Assembly: GCF_026151205.1 (NCBI RefSeq)
Contig: NC_087072.1
Coordinates: 722,875 to 786,874, forward strand
Direction of reading: 5' to 3'
DNA: 64,000 nt
Source of the DNA: Bolinopsis microptera
Taxonomy: Eukaryota > Ctenophora > Tentaculata > Lobata > Bolinopsidae
Shown here piece by piece: positions 42,801 through 50,341 of the stretch. Position 1 is the first letter of the stretch, and each line of letters begins with the position of its first letter. The translations under genes and the position numbers were made by a program. The notes under the pieces are model-generated. The model had not been told where the DNA came from, did no database searches, and worked only from the letters and a program-made list of their open reading frames with translations.

Positions 42801-45800
42801 CCTAGTAACCTAGTAACTCAGTAACCTAGTAACCTAGTAACCTAGTAACTATGAAGAAGTAGTAACATCTCATTTGTAATCCCCAATCTACTGACATGCC
42901 TTCTACTGACCCTACCGAACTTATCGGCAACATCATCAAGGTTTATACTTTAAACTTAGTAACCTAGTAACCTAGTAACTCAGTAACCTAGTAACCTAGT
43001 AACCTAGTAACTATGAAGAAGTAGTAACATCTCATTTGTAATCCCCAATCTACTGACATGCCTTCTACTGACCCTACCGAACTTATCGGAAACATCATCA
43101 AGGTTTATACTTTAAACTTAGTAACCTAGTAACTCAGTAACCTAGTAACCTAGTAACCTAGTTACTATGAAGAAGTAGTAACATCTCATTTGTAATCCTC
43201 AATCTACTGACATGCCTTCAACTGACCCTACCGAGCTTATCGGAAACATCATCAAGGTTTATACTTTAAACTTAGTAACCTAGTAACCTAGTAACTCAGT
43301 AACCTAGTAACCTAGTAACCTGGTAACTATGAAGAAGTAGTAACATCTCATCTGTAATCCCCAATCTACTGACATGCCTTCTACTGACCCTACCGAGCTT
43401 ATCGGAAACATCATCAAGGTTTGTACTTTAAACTTAGTAACCTAGTAACTCAGTAACCTAGTAACCTAGTAACCTAGTTACTATGAAGAAGTAGTAACAT
43501 CTCATTTGTAATCCCCAATCTACTGACATGCCTTCTACTGACCCTACCGAACTTATCGGCAACATCATCAAGGTTTATACTTTAAACTTAGTAACCTAGT
43601 AACTCAGTAACCTAGTAACCTAGTAACCTAGTAACCTAGTTACTATGAAGAAGTAGTAACATCTCATTTGTAATCCCCAATCTACTGACATGCCTTCTAC
43701 TGACCCTACCGAGCTTATCGGAAACATCATCAAGGTTTATACTTTAAACTTAGTAACCTAGTAACTCAGTAACCTAGTAACCTAGTAACCTAGTAACCTA
43801 GTTACTATGAAGAAGTAGTAACATCTCATCTGTAATCCCCAATCTACTGACATGCCTTCTACTGACCCTACCGAGCTTATCGGCAACATCATCAAGGTTT
43901 ATACTTTAAACTTAGTAACCTAGTAACCTAGTAACTCAGTAACCTAGTAACCTAGTAACCTAGTTACTATGAAGAAGTAGTAACATCTCATTTGTAATCC
44001 CCAATCTACTGACATGCCTTCTACTGACCCTACCGAACTTATCGGAAACATCATCAAGGTTTATACTTTAAACTTAGTAACCTAGTAACCTAGTAACCTA
44101 GTAACCTAGTAACCTAGTAACCTAGTAACTATGAAGAAGTAGTAACATCTCATTTGTAATCCCCAATCTACTGACATGCCTTCTACTGACCCTACCGAGC
44201 TTATCGGAAACATCATCAAGGTTTATACTTTAAACTTAGTAACCTAGTAACCTAGTAACTCAGTAACCTAGTAACCTAGTAACCTAGTTACTATGAAGAA
44301 GTAGTAACATCTCATTTGTAATCCCCAATCTACTGACATGCCTTCTACTGACCCTACCGAGCTTATCGGAAACATCATCAAGGTTTATACTTTAAACTTA
44401 GTAACCTAGTAACCTAGTAACTCAGTAACCTAGTAACCTAGTAACTATGAAGAAGTAGTAACATCTCATTTGTAATCCCCAATCTACTGACATGCCTTCT
44501 ACTGACCCTACCGAGCTTATCGGAAACATCATCAAGGTTTATACTTTAAACTTAGTAACCTAGTAACCTAGTAACTCAGTAACCTAGTAACCTAGTAACC
44601 TAGTTACTATGAAGAAGTAGTAACATCTCATCTGTAATCCTCAATCTACTGACATGCCTTCTACTGACCCTACCGAGCTTATCGGAAACATCATCAAGGT
44701 TTATACTTTAAACTTAGTAACCTAGTAACCTAGTAACTCAGTAACCTAGTAACTCAGTAACCTAGTAACCTAGTTACTATGAAGAAGTAGTAACATCTCA
44801 TTTGTAATCCCCAATCTACTGACATGCCTTCTACTGACCCTACCGAGCTTATCGGAAACATCATCAAGGTTTATACTTTAAACTTAGTAACCTAGTAACC
44901 TAGTAACTCAGTAACCTAGTAACCTGGTAACCTAGTTACTATGAAGAAGTAGTAACATCTCATTTGTAATCCCCAATCATCATCAAGGTTTATACTTTAT
45001 AATATCTTGTTTTAGGTTTGTCATATTGTGACCTCTACATCAAGATTCAAGAAGGTTACTGGGTCTATATATATATAAAGAAGACAACCAAAATGTTTGC
45101 AACGGCCTTATTAATATACAACTTATGAAGCGTTAGCAACACACGAAATTGCCAATAATTCGATATGTTTCTCGATAACTCATAATATTTCAATTTGTCA
45201 ATTATCGCGGTGGTTACGAGCTCGAAAAATGTCGACTAGCATACTAATAGTAGTGAATTACAAGGATATTTGAGTCTACATCATCTTTAATAAATGTATA
45301 ATATACTTATATAATATAGGTGCGGCCAACTAAGCTAAGTAAAGTAGTAATATCCCGTAACAAGCATAAGCTTGGTAATATCCTGTTAAAATCACCTGTT
45401 GTACCCCCCACCCAACCTGTTGTACCCCTCAGAATATGGACATGTGTAACCTGTTGTACCCCTCAGAATATGGACATGTGTAACCTGTTGTACCCCTCAG
45501 AATATGGACATGTGTAACCTGTTGTACCCCTCAGAATATGGACAATGTGTAACCTGTTGTACCCCTCAGAATATGGACATGTGTAACCTGTTGTACCCCT
45601 CAGAATATGGACAATGTGTAACCTGTTGTACCCCTCAGAATATGGACATGTGTAACCTGTTGTACCCCTCAGAATATGGACATGTGTAACCTGTTGTACC
45701 CCTCAGAATATGGACATGTGTAACCTGTTGTACCCCTCAGAATATGGACAATGTGTAACCTGTTGTACCCCTCAGAATATGGACATGTGTAACCTGTTGT

Positions 45801-48800
45801 ACCCCTCAGAATATGGACATGTGTAACCTGTTGTACCCCTCAGAATATGGACATGTGTAACCTGTTGTACCCCTCAGAATATGGACATGTGTAACCTGTT
45901 GTACCCCTCAGAATATGGACATGTGTAACCTGTTGTACCCCTCAGAATATGGACATGTGTAACCTGTTGTACCCCTCAGAATATGGACATGTGTAACCTG
46001 TTGTACCCCTCAGAATATGGACATGTGTAACCTGTTGTACCCCTCAGAATATGGACATGTGTAACCTGTTGTACCCCTCAGAATATGGACATGTGTAACT
46101 TGTTGTACCCCTCAGAATATGGACATGTGTAACCTGTTGTACCCCTCAGAATATGGACATGTGTAACCTGTTGTACCCCTCAGAATATGGACAATGTGTA
46201 ACCTGTTGTACCCCTCAGAATATGGACAATGTGTAACCTGTTGTACCCCTCAGAATATGGACATGTGTAACCTGTTGTACCCCTCAGAATATGGACATGT
46301 GTAACCTGTTGTACCCCTCAGAATATGGACATGTGTAACCTGTTGTACCCCTCAGAATATGGACATGTGTAACCTGTTGTACCCCTCAGAATATGGACAT
46401 GTGTAACCTGTTGTACCCCTCAGAATATGGACATGTGTAACCTGTTGTACCCCTCAGAATATGGACATGTGTAACCTGTTGTACCCCTCAGAATATGGAC
46501 ATGTGTAACCTGTTGTACCCCTCAGAATATGGACATGTGTAACCTGTTGTACCCCTCAGAATATGGACATGTGTAACCTGTTGTACCCCTCAGAATATGG
46601 ACATGTGTAACCTGTTGTACCCCTCAGAATATGGACAATGTGTAACCTGTTGTACCCCTCAGAATATGGACATGTGTAACCTGTTGTACCCCTCAGAATA
46701 TGGACATGTGTAACCTGTTGCACCCCTCAGAATATGGACATGTGTAACCTGTTGTACCCCTCAGAATATGGACATGTGTAACCTGTTGTACCCCTCAGAA
46801 TATGGACATGTGTAACCTGTTGTACCCCTCAGAATATGGACATGTGTAACCTGTTGTACCCCTCAGAATATGGACATGTGTAACCTGTTGTACCCCTCAG
46901 AATATGGACATGTGTAACCTGTTGTACCCCTCAGAATATGGACATGTGTAACCTGTTGCACCCCTCAGAATATGGACATGTGTAACCTGTTGTACCCCTC
47001 AGAATATGGACATGTGTAACCTGTTGTACCCCTCAGAATATGGACAATGTGTAACCTGTTGTACCCCTCAGAATATGGACAATGTGTAACCTGTTGTACC
47101 CCTCAGAATATGGACATGTGTAACCTGTTGTACCCCTCAGAATATGGACATGTGTAACTTGTTGTACCCCTCAGAATATGGACATGTGTAACCTGTTGTA
47201 CCCCTCAGAATATGGACATGTGTAACCTGTTGTACCCCTCAGAATATGGACATGTGTAACCTGTTGTACCCCTCAGAATATGGACATGTGTAACCTGTTG
47301 TACCCCTCAGAATATGGACATGTGTAACCTGTTGTACCCCTCAGAATATGGACATGTGTAACCTGTTGTACCCCTCAGAATATGGAGTATGGACATGTGT
47401 AACCTGTTGTACCCCTCAGAATATGGACATGTGTAACCTGTTGTACCCCTCAGAATATGGACATGTGTAACCTGTTGTACCCCTCAGAATATGGACATGT
47501 GTAACCTGTTGTACCCCTCAGAATATGGACATGTGTAACCTGTTGTACCCCTCAGAATATGGACATGTGTAACCTGTTGTACCCCTCAGAATATGGACAT
47601 GTGTAACCTGTTGTATCCCTCAGAATATGGACATGTGTAACCTGTTGTACCTTTCAGAATATGGACAATGTGTAACCTGTTGTACCCCTCAGAATATGGA
47701 CAATGTGTAACCTGTTGTACCCCTCAGAATATGGACATGTGTAACCTGTTGTACCCCTCAGAATATGGACATGTGTAACCTGTTGTACCCCTCAGAATAT
47801 GGACCATGTGTAACCTGTTGTACCCCTCAGAATATGGATATGTGTAACCTGTTGTACCCCTCAGAATATGGACATGTGTAACCTGTTGTACCCCTCAGAA
47901 TATGGACATGTTTAACCTGTTGTACCCCTCAGAATATGGACATGTGTAACCTGTTGTACCCCTCAGAATATGGACAATGTGTAACCTGTTGTACCCCTCA
48001 GAATATGGACAATGTGTAACCTGTTGTACCCCTCAGAATATGGACATGTGTAACCTGTTGTACCCCTCAGAATATGGACAATGTGTAACCTGTTGTACCC
48101 CTCAGAATATGGACATGTGTAACCTGTTGTACCCCTCAGAATATGGACAATGTGTAACCTGTTGTACCCCTCAGAATATGGACATGTGTAACCTGTTGTA
48201 CCCCTCAGAATATGGACATGTGTAACCTGTTGTACCCCTCAGAATATGGACATGTGGACCATGAGGTCGGCTCACCTGAAAGTAAGGCTGATAAGAGTAA
48301 GGAGTAAGGAGAATAACGAGGGGGAGGAGGAGGAGGCGGCCACCCTCAAACTCATCACTGACGCTGTCGTCTGTACTCTGGGACATCTCCTCACCGAGGT
48401 AGGGTTTAAGGGAACAATAATAATTTTAATCTAGTTGCCTGGTAACCTAGTAACCTAGTAACCCAGCAACTCTATTAACCTAGTAACCCAATAACTAATA
48501 ATAGTAATCAGTAGTCAATGACTAGGGTTATTGCGATGAAAAGTTACATGGAATGATGGCGTCTGGGCTTGGGACCAGCTCACACTCATAGTACACTACA
48601 TTAATACATTAATGCCCTCTGAATACCATCAGCTAAAGAAATGAATATGTTAATAGTAGTAGTAGTAGTAGTAGTACAGCAGAGTGTCAGAATTATTGGC
48701 GTGTTTGAAATTTTATGTGTATTTTATGATGAAATCAATATTTTTCGACGGGTCATAACTTTACTTCTGAATATCGAAATTACTGGTCTGTAGACAAAAA

Positions 48801-48944
48801 TGTAGTAGTAAGTGTCACGTGACCTCTAACCTGGTTCCCCACAGATAGCACGCGGAGGGTGTAAGAACGCAACTCTCTGGCTGCTCCCCACATTCATCAA
48901 CAAGCTTCACGACCAGGTCAAGGAGCACCTCATCAAGTGGCTAG
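687..48944 (+). CDS. MED12: MED12-like Mediator kinase-module subunit, partial (nine exons; N-terminus and last exons not in window)
   Basis: Exons: 687-847, 4548-4660, 4897-5037, 9136-9314, 38309-38498, 41938-42103, 42396-42616, 48243-48398 and 48845-48944. All have AG acceptors and GT donors, and the phases agree at every join, giving about 475 residues without a stop. The family call rests on the last four exons. A segment with [12 protein letters not shown] and then [12 protein letters not shown] leads into [17 protein letters not shown], an acidic stretch, and [19 protein letters not shown]. This order matches the C-terminal third of animal MED12 (a QxWV segment, then AQ..LICYP, then a WTMR motif, then a WL.P.I.KL segment). 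MED12 bridges CDK8/cyclin C to core Mediator in the nucleus. The upstream exons are lysine/serine-rich or helical and fit by phase and position, not by motif. The start codon lies before the window. The Q-rich tail typical of the family was not found. Five exon junctions are embedded in tandem arrays. Confidence 0.68.
821..2236 (+). repeat. 62-bp tandem array spanning the exon a / intron donor
   Basis: About 23 nearly identical 62-bp copies. Each holds the last 27 coding bases of exon a (starting agcgagatactgagttcgtg), the donor gtgggtaac, and AT-rich intron. One copy at about 1030 has gttaac instead of gtaac. Extending the exon past the first donor reads Gly-Gly-stop. Confidence 0.95.
2498..2600. 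repeat. 20-bp tandem repeat with X-box-like motif
   Basis: Five units of about 20 bp with core GTTACTATGGTTACC. The same core appears in single or few copies elsewhere in the window. Confidence 0.85.
2864..2924. repeat. Three 20-bp repeats
   Basis: Three direct copies of agcaaccatattagcagttc, within intron a-b. Confidence 0.85.
3900..3937. repeat. Short palindrome
   Basis: gttttgagagagatgtcaca is mirrored by the complementary tggcatctctcaaaac, forming an imperfect hairpin of about 16 bp next to tandem tgatgtcacatg motifs. Confidence 0.6.
4548..4660 (+). CDS. MED12: MED12-like exon b
   Basis: The acceptor is catttcag and the donor is CGAGAG|gtgaac. The split codon from exon a plus CC gives Ala, then [20 protein letters not shown] and a charged helix ending in SNNRE. 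It ends in phase 0. A run of about 20 C residues sits just upstream (4491-4511). Confidence 0.6.
4897..5037 (+). CDS. MED12: MED12-like exon c
   Basis: The acceptor is cacctccag and the donor is GACAAG|gtaatt. The exon is exactly 47 codons and symmetric (phase 0-0). It is serine/lysine-rich, with SSSKKQRLK resembling a nuclear localisation signal, and ends in IMEMSDK. Low-complexity basic and serine-rich linkers are common in MED12. Confidence 0.6.
5155..5945. mobile_element. Possible non-autonomous element or regulatory island with inverted internal repeats
   Basis: The left part has a perfect 13-bp stem with 4-nt loop (5173-5202; cagatcatcccgc and its complement). Segments near 5319-5345 (tctccggcgatttcgac) recur inverted at 5918-5935 (gtcgaaatcccggaga). 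Between them lie five CACGTG E-boxes (5635-5722) and an ATTGG box. No transposase is seen. It is more GC-rich than its surroundings. Confidence 0.4.
5635..5722. promoter_or_regulatory. Cluster of five CACGTG E-boxes
   Basis: CACGTG occurs five times within 90 bp, with an ATTGG (inverted CCAAT) between. This density is far above chance and is compatible with a bHLH-bound enhancer or promoter. No adjacent gene start is seen. Confidence 0.4.
6136..6168. repeat. Perfect GC-rich hairpin
   Basis: ccggaggcggcggcc and its exact complement are separated by the loop gaa. The 15-bp all-GC-rich stem stands out in AT-rich DNA. Confidence 0.85.
6711..6728. promoter_or_regulatory. CRE-like palindrome
   Basis: CTTGATGACGTCATCAAG is an 18-bp perfect palindrome around the CREB/ATF site TGACGTCA. 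A second TGACGTCA lies about 20 bp upstream. It may be a chance intronic site. Confidence 0.3.
7572..8083. mobile_element. MITE-like element, 151-bp terminal inverted repeats
   Basis: Arms 7572-7722 and 7933-8083 are near-perfect inverted copies, starting attttaccaaaaccc and ending at the inner boundary cccattcatt. A 210-bp non-coding spacer lies between them. A third, partial copy is at 62214-62322, showing dispersal. No ORF and no clear target duplication were seen. Confidence 0.8.
8330..8409. repeat. 80-bp palindrome
   Basis: Left tactgtcatcaagatgcag and right ctgcatcttggtgacagt enclose further complementary gttaggcctaac units. It would fold into a long cruciform or hairpin and may be a tiny fold-back element. 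Confidence 0.75.
8677..9100. repeat. 17-18-bp C/T-rich array before exon d
   Basis: About 24 copies of aagattgccccctttt with or without a T or C. The pyrimidine strand is the sense strand, and the array ends about 35 bp before the exon d acceptor, so it forms an extended pyrimidine-rich upstream region. Confidence 0.9.
9136..9314 (+). CDS. MED12: MED12-like exon d
   Basis: The acceptor is gtgttcag and the donor is TGCGG|gttaga. The product runs from [19 protein letters not shown] through [20 protein letters not shown] to CPQQC. The leucine-rich helical [16 protein letters not shown] pattern resembles the MED12 helical-repeat region. A 17-18-bp array (8677-9100) ends about 35 bp before the acceptor. 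Confidence 0.62.
9418..9499. repeat. 24-bp repeat, three copies
   Basis: Direct copies of taatatgtcccagtgacccc followed by accc. Confidence 0.85.
10186..10415 (-). pseudogene. Non-LTR retrotransposon reverse-transcriptase fragment
   Basis: The - strand reads [24 protein letters not shown], then [20 protein letters not shown]. These are the RT domain GxPQGSxLGPLLF and YADD catalytic motifs of LINE ORF2 proteins (Jockey/CR1-like type). The frame is open for only about 70 codons and ends in TAA, with no endonuclease or upstream RT blocks. It is a dead fragment just downstream of the GPCR gene and in the same orientation. Confidence 0.85.
10821..11963 (-). CDS. Class A (rhodopsin-type) G-protein-coupled receptor, intronless
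   Basis: A single-exon 380-residue seven-helix receptor lies inside the 29-kb intron of the MED12-like gene on the opposite strand. The ATG at 11963 is chosen because it is the first ATG after an in-frame TAA about 27 nt upstream. Visible class A marks are an N-terminal NQT glycosylation site, GLIGNILSL in helix 1 (about residue 42) and LTDMATS in helix 2 (Asp about 69). Cys about 99 can pair with Cys about 175. Helix 7 carries NPLLY (about 318-322). The E/DRY motif is replaced by [10 protein letters not shown], keeping only Arg, and helix 6 FLNVP lacks the usual CWxP. The long basic, Ser-rich tail offers phosphorylation sites. The ligand is unknown. The divergent DRY resembles chemosensory or orphan receptor expansions of marine invertebrates, but that is an impression only. 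It looks intact and may be a retrocopy or an ancestrally intronless gene. Confidence 0.9.
   Translation of the reverse strand: MNQTTSPTPTGLYTTEEIEYSNVLDMGYGVVYCLCFFFGLIGNILSLCYFMARNKDLPNTLYKIISLTDMATSIASLAVGVSFLSAREPGLIFGNEVMCNVWTYVWHLTSRLSIFLVVVLCGSRTYYLMQPFNKQRVAPSLLVILGYCLLQIGQTVAFQFQQRADVNFVRPMARCVLLFPSITDKNIMLLSDVVRIFTFVLPMFFVFFSVLLSIRITLKKVDSGCVREGSGRKELQKSRNRATMTILLFTGVYTFLNVPLVVSEILQTIDYHCDYRFDFHSFDYNGQYMLYYDNFVSLMSVSLNAAINPLLYLWRMPGCKTFIHRKSMQIATPRKSCSKRDSTVTEFFAMSRINQRLSIDKCSQQNLSVSVNYNGSIQSL
12147..12318. repeat. 87-bp tandem duplication upstream of the GPCR
   Basis: Two copies beginning gtaaggttgaagaagttaag lie about 190 bp before the GPCR start. A third partial stretch, cgatttacacaagttga, follows at about 12320. 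Confidence 0.85.
12806..12900 (+). repeat. G-rich tract with quadruplex potential
   Basis: At least ten runs of four or more G within 95 bp (for example gggggtagggggtagggg), which satisfies the usual G-quadruplex pattern several times. Confidence 0.75.
15334..27812. repeat. 12.5-kb satellite-like array of a 28-bp unit with higher-order structure
   Basis: About 440 copies of a 28-bp unit (accgaactctagtagcaggg then aggggttt). Variants are ctactagc, gagg, cttgatagc, tgagg, and a 13-bp tatatagctaaat insertion. The rare variant aggccgagg starts at 15856, 17123, 18207, 20526 and 24852, and long blocks of identical variant order recur at those spacings. This shows nested segmental amplification. 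No reading frame is conserved. The whole array lies in one intron of the MED12-like gene. Confidence 0.97.
27813..28480. other. Spacer between two arrays
   Basis: AT-rich unique sequence with no ORF or motif recognised. Confidence 0.5.
28481..29368. repeat. 23-bp tandem array
   Basis: About 38 copies of a 23-bp unit containing gtaacagagacagcgagaga, with rare point variants. Because 23 is not a multiple of 3, all three - strand frames stay open and give periodic artefact ORFs. Confidence 0.95.
29515..29780. repeat. AGCGCTAG / GCTATCG repeat array
   Basis: About eight units of about 30 bp built from gcgctagttagcgctagc and tatcgctaaatga. AGCGCT and GCTAGC are themselves palindromes, so the array can fold on itself. 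Confidence 0.85.
29781..31214. other. Intronic stretch with a LINE relic
   Basis: AT-rich. It holds tggttactagtggtaacc-type motifs (29963-30012) and the LINE fragment at 30590-30845. Nothing else is recognised. Confidence 0.5.
30590..30845 (+). pseudogene. LINE ORF2 C-terminal fragment
   Basis: The + strand reads [20 protein letters not shown] and, after frame breaks, [13 protein letters not shown]. This is the conserved end of many CR1/Jockey/RTE-type ORF2 proteins (P...RI.YK...LTFK..., then FK..LKTYLF). It is disrupted by stops and frameshifts. Confidence 0.65.
31215..31327. repeat. 17-bp array carrying CACGTG
   Basis: Seven units of about 17 bp, cacgtgggcgctgggat and variants, each with an E-box core. 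Confidence 0.9.
31634..32716. mobile_element. About 760-bp insertion flanked by about 135-bp direct repeats
   Basis: The segment 31659-31792 (aaactaaattacaaattgtt to cggagaaaacc) recurs at 32583-32716, both preceded by aataagtgaaaacgtgacga. Inside is an inverted repeat (31796-31831 and 31885-31920). It could be a tandem duplication with an insert or a small LTR-like element. No protein is seen. Confidence 0.55.
32717..33927. other. Low-complexity intronic stretch
   Basis: It holds three copies of agatgcagcaggcacgtagc (32812-32918), a G11 run (about 33041), and inverted cccc/gggg motifs (agttccccaaaa at 33081-33135 and 33318-33346, with a ttggggaac partner at 33282). No coding signal. Confidence 0.6.
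33928..37172. repeat. 37-bp tandem array, about 87 copies
   Basis: The unit begins gttgatgagttgttgcagtg and ends ggggtggctatgag. Variants (aaggagg, aatgagg, ataagg, gaggtg) recur in shuffled order. There is no conserved frame, since 37 is not divisible by 3 and the array holds many TGA codons. Confidence 0.95.
37173..38308. other. End of intron d-e
   Basis: It holds two copies of a 60-bp segment with poly-G (37262-37380), diverged copies sharing tgcaagttt and tgaacaattgtcaagttaat (37505-37614 and 37815-37920), and a long C/T tract leading to the exon e acceptor. Confidence 0.6.
38309..38498 (+). CDS. MED12: MED12-like exon e
   Basis: The acceptor is atattttcag, preceded by a long C/T tract (38166-38262). 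The donor is ACTCAG|gtactt. The exon completes a Gly codon with exon d, then reads [20 protein letters not shown] and on to LMIALFTQ. It ends in phase 0. The last 31 coding bases and the donor are repeated about 26 times downstream. Confidence 0.62.
38467..39301 (+). repeat. 32-bp tandem array spanning the exon e donor
   Basis: About 26 copies. Each has coding-end sequence (ttacctcatgatagcgctct then ttactcag) and the donor gtactt. The second copy in frame reads VLTS-stop. Variant copies include changes that would alter the protein (tacttc, taactc). Confidence 0.95.
39302..41937. other. Intron e-f without exons
   Basis: Two dispersed copies of a segment starting ttgatttgaaactttcatca lie at 39337-39434 and 40792-40905. 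There are also CA and GA microsatellites (40226-40275, 40447-40472) and a LINE remnant at 41200-41530. Confidence 0.6.
41200..41530 (+). pseudogene. LINE ORF2 C-terminal relic with internal tandem copies
   Basis: The + strand reads [20 protein letters not shown], like the WN.LP block near the end of LINE ORF2. A segment of about 63 bp around actatgataactcatttgga is present three times (from about 41205, 41278 and 41305). No long frame. Confidence 0.55.
41938..42103 (+). CDS. MED12: MED12-like exon f
   Basis: The acceptor is cattttcag. The donor is CACA|gttagt, a weak consensus site. The exon reads [20 protein letters not shown], then [19 protein letters not shown]. It starts in phase 0 and ends in phase 1, which joins the next exon as a Lys codon. 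Confidence 0.62.
42145..42199. repeat. Poly-C run and start of the acceptor-copy array
   Basis: C runs totalling about 30 nt, prone to length error. Confidence 0.7.
42200..42395 (+). repeat. About 31-bp array of exon g acceptor copies
   Basis: About six copies of ttgtttcccctcag followed by agcacctgaaataac or aacccccaatgtaac. The first ten coding bases of exon g (AGCACCTGAA) are repeated in two copies and degenerate in the others. In frame, the copied exon start runs into TAA. Confidence 0.85.
42396..42616 (+). CDS. MED12: MED12-like exon g
   Basis: The acceptor is gcttgtttcag and the donor is ATCAAG|gtttat. It contains [18 protein letters not shown] and [17 protein letters not shown], the best local match to MED12 (AQ..LICYP-type motif). 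Both ends sit in arrays: acceptor-like copies lie upstream (42200-42395), and 74 bp of its 3' end plus the donor recur 15 times to about 44996. Confidence 0.72.
42543..44996 (+). repeat. About 161-bp tandem array spanning the exon g donor
   Basis: Fifteen full copies and one truncated copy. Each has 74 bp of exon g end, the donor AAG|gtttat, and an intronic part made of CCTAGTAA repeats plus ttactatgaagaagtagtaa. Coding-part differences between copies are listed under findings. Reading past the donor gives VYTLNLVT-stop. Confidence 0.95.
45005..45411. other. Unique sequence inside intron g-h
   Basis: Short AT-rich stretch, including acttatgaagcg, related to sequence at about 14278 and 33598. 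No coding signal. Confidence 0.45.
45412..48260 (+). repeat. 34-bp tandem array of splice acceptors before exon h
   Basis: About 83 copies of a unit with tgtaacctgttgtacccctc, then ag, then the exon start aatatggacatg. Some copies have an extra A (35 bp). Only the last copy continues into TGGACCATGAGG of exon h. Earlier acceptors would give reading frames with TAA. Confidence 0.96.
48243..48398 (+). CDS. MED12: MED12-like exon h (WTMR motif)
   Basis: The acceptor is tacccctcag and the donor is ACCGAG|gtaggg. The exon is exactly 52 codons: [20 protein letters not shown], then an EGEEEEAA acidic stretch, then [16 protein letters not shown] followed by a hydrophobic/basic strand is a recognised MED12 signature. 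This acceptor is the last of about 83 near-identical tandem acceptors. Confidence 0.75.
48434..48495. repeat. CCTAGTAA-type repeat
   Basis: Degenerate tandem cctagtaa units in intron h-i, the same motif as in the arrays of exon g and of the transporter gene. Confidence 0.75.
48845..48944 (+). CDS. MED12: MED12-like exon i
   Basis: The acceptor is ttccccacag and the donor is CTAG|gtaagt. The exon reads [20 protein letters not shown], then [13 protein letters not shown]. It matches the segment following WTMR in MED12 (WL.P.I.KL...V..H). Its ending in phase 1 shows that at least one more exon must follow. None was identified. Confidence 0.72.
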
Positions 48945-48964
48945 GTAAGTTCGTTAAAACGGGG

Positions 48965-49362
48965 CGTGGTCCGGACTTTAATCCGGGACTCTAATCCGGG
49001 ACTCTGGTCCGGGACTCTGGTCCGGGACTCTGATCCGGGACTCTGGTCCGGGACTCTAGTCCGGGACTCTAGTCCGGGACTCTAGTCCGAGACTCTAGTC
49101 CGGGAATCAAGTCCGGGACTTTAATCCGAGACTCTTGTTCGGGACTCAAGTCCGGGACTTTAGTCCGGGACTCTAGTCCGGGAATCTAGTCCGGGAATCT
49201 AGTCCGGGACTCTAGTCCGGGAATCTAGTCCGGGACTCTAGTCCGGGACTCTAGTCCGGGACTCTAGTCCGGGACTCTAGTTCGGGACTCTAGTCCGGGA
49301 CTCTAGTCCGGGACTTTAATCCGGGACTCTAGTCCGGGACTCTAGTTCGGGACTCTAACGGA
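48965..49362. repeat. 13-bp tandem array
   Basis: About 30 copies of gactctagtccgg (variants gactttaatccgg, gactctggtccgg), starting about 20 bp after the exon i donor. Confidence 0.93.
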
Positions 49363-50341
49363 GCGGGGTCCGAATTATAACAGTATTACAAAATAAATGC
49401 AATAAATATTTATTGAGGTGAACTTCCGTAGAGAGCAAGTTTTCGGTTATTATTATTATTATATATATACTAGTGTATATATATATATATATATACAATA
49501 TATATATCTTAATATATCGTATATAAAGCGAGACGATATACATTATATGTAGGTATATATAATTATATATATATATATTTTATTTATTTATGTATATAAA
49601 TTGTGGGTGGCGTCGTCTGCTGACAGTGCTCAATCGGCAAGCTGAGAGCTAGATACAGTTGTCACTGATGATATCATGGTTTGGTATCATGATTGAAACA
49701 TTTGTCTGACTCTTGAACCGTTCGTTTCAATTTGTATTATATATATATCCATACCATTTTACTGACACCACGGCATCAACTTTAACACGACTTTCCGCAA
49801 AAACCGTAAAAGATATACAACTTAAAATAAAAAATTGGCCAAGGAATAAGAATTTTAGTGCCCAAAATTTGGACCCCCAAGTGGTGTCAAAAACGCGAAT
49901 TAAATAGGCAATAATTATTTTAGTTTCTTGAGTTTTGACATCATTTTAGGGTTGGACGGGTTCGTGCTAAATATAATGGAATTATTATAATAAATATAAT
50001 GGTATAATTATCTTAAATATAATAGTATTATAATAAATATAATAGTATTATTATTATAAATTTAATGGTATTTTTATAATAAATATAATGGTATTATTAT
50101 AATAAATATAATGGTATTTGGTTTCTTGGTGTGTTTTGAGGGATGTTGCTCAAATTAGGAATTTCCAAATTTAATACAAGCTACGGCAACAAATATTGAT
50201 ATTGCAGAATCATGCAAACTCCTCTCGAGAACATTTGTTCGGTAATTAAATAATAATATCAAATATATTCAATCCGCAGAAGTGTACAGTTAATCAAAAT
50301 GGCTGAGGAATGCACAGATCTATGATCATATCATCGATATA
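49363..50341. other. AT-rich stretch with no gene
   Basis: TA microsatellites (49440-49575) and repeats of tataataaatataatggtat (about 49977-50115). No exon is recognised here, although further MED12-like exons are expected downstream. Confidence 0.6.
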
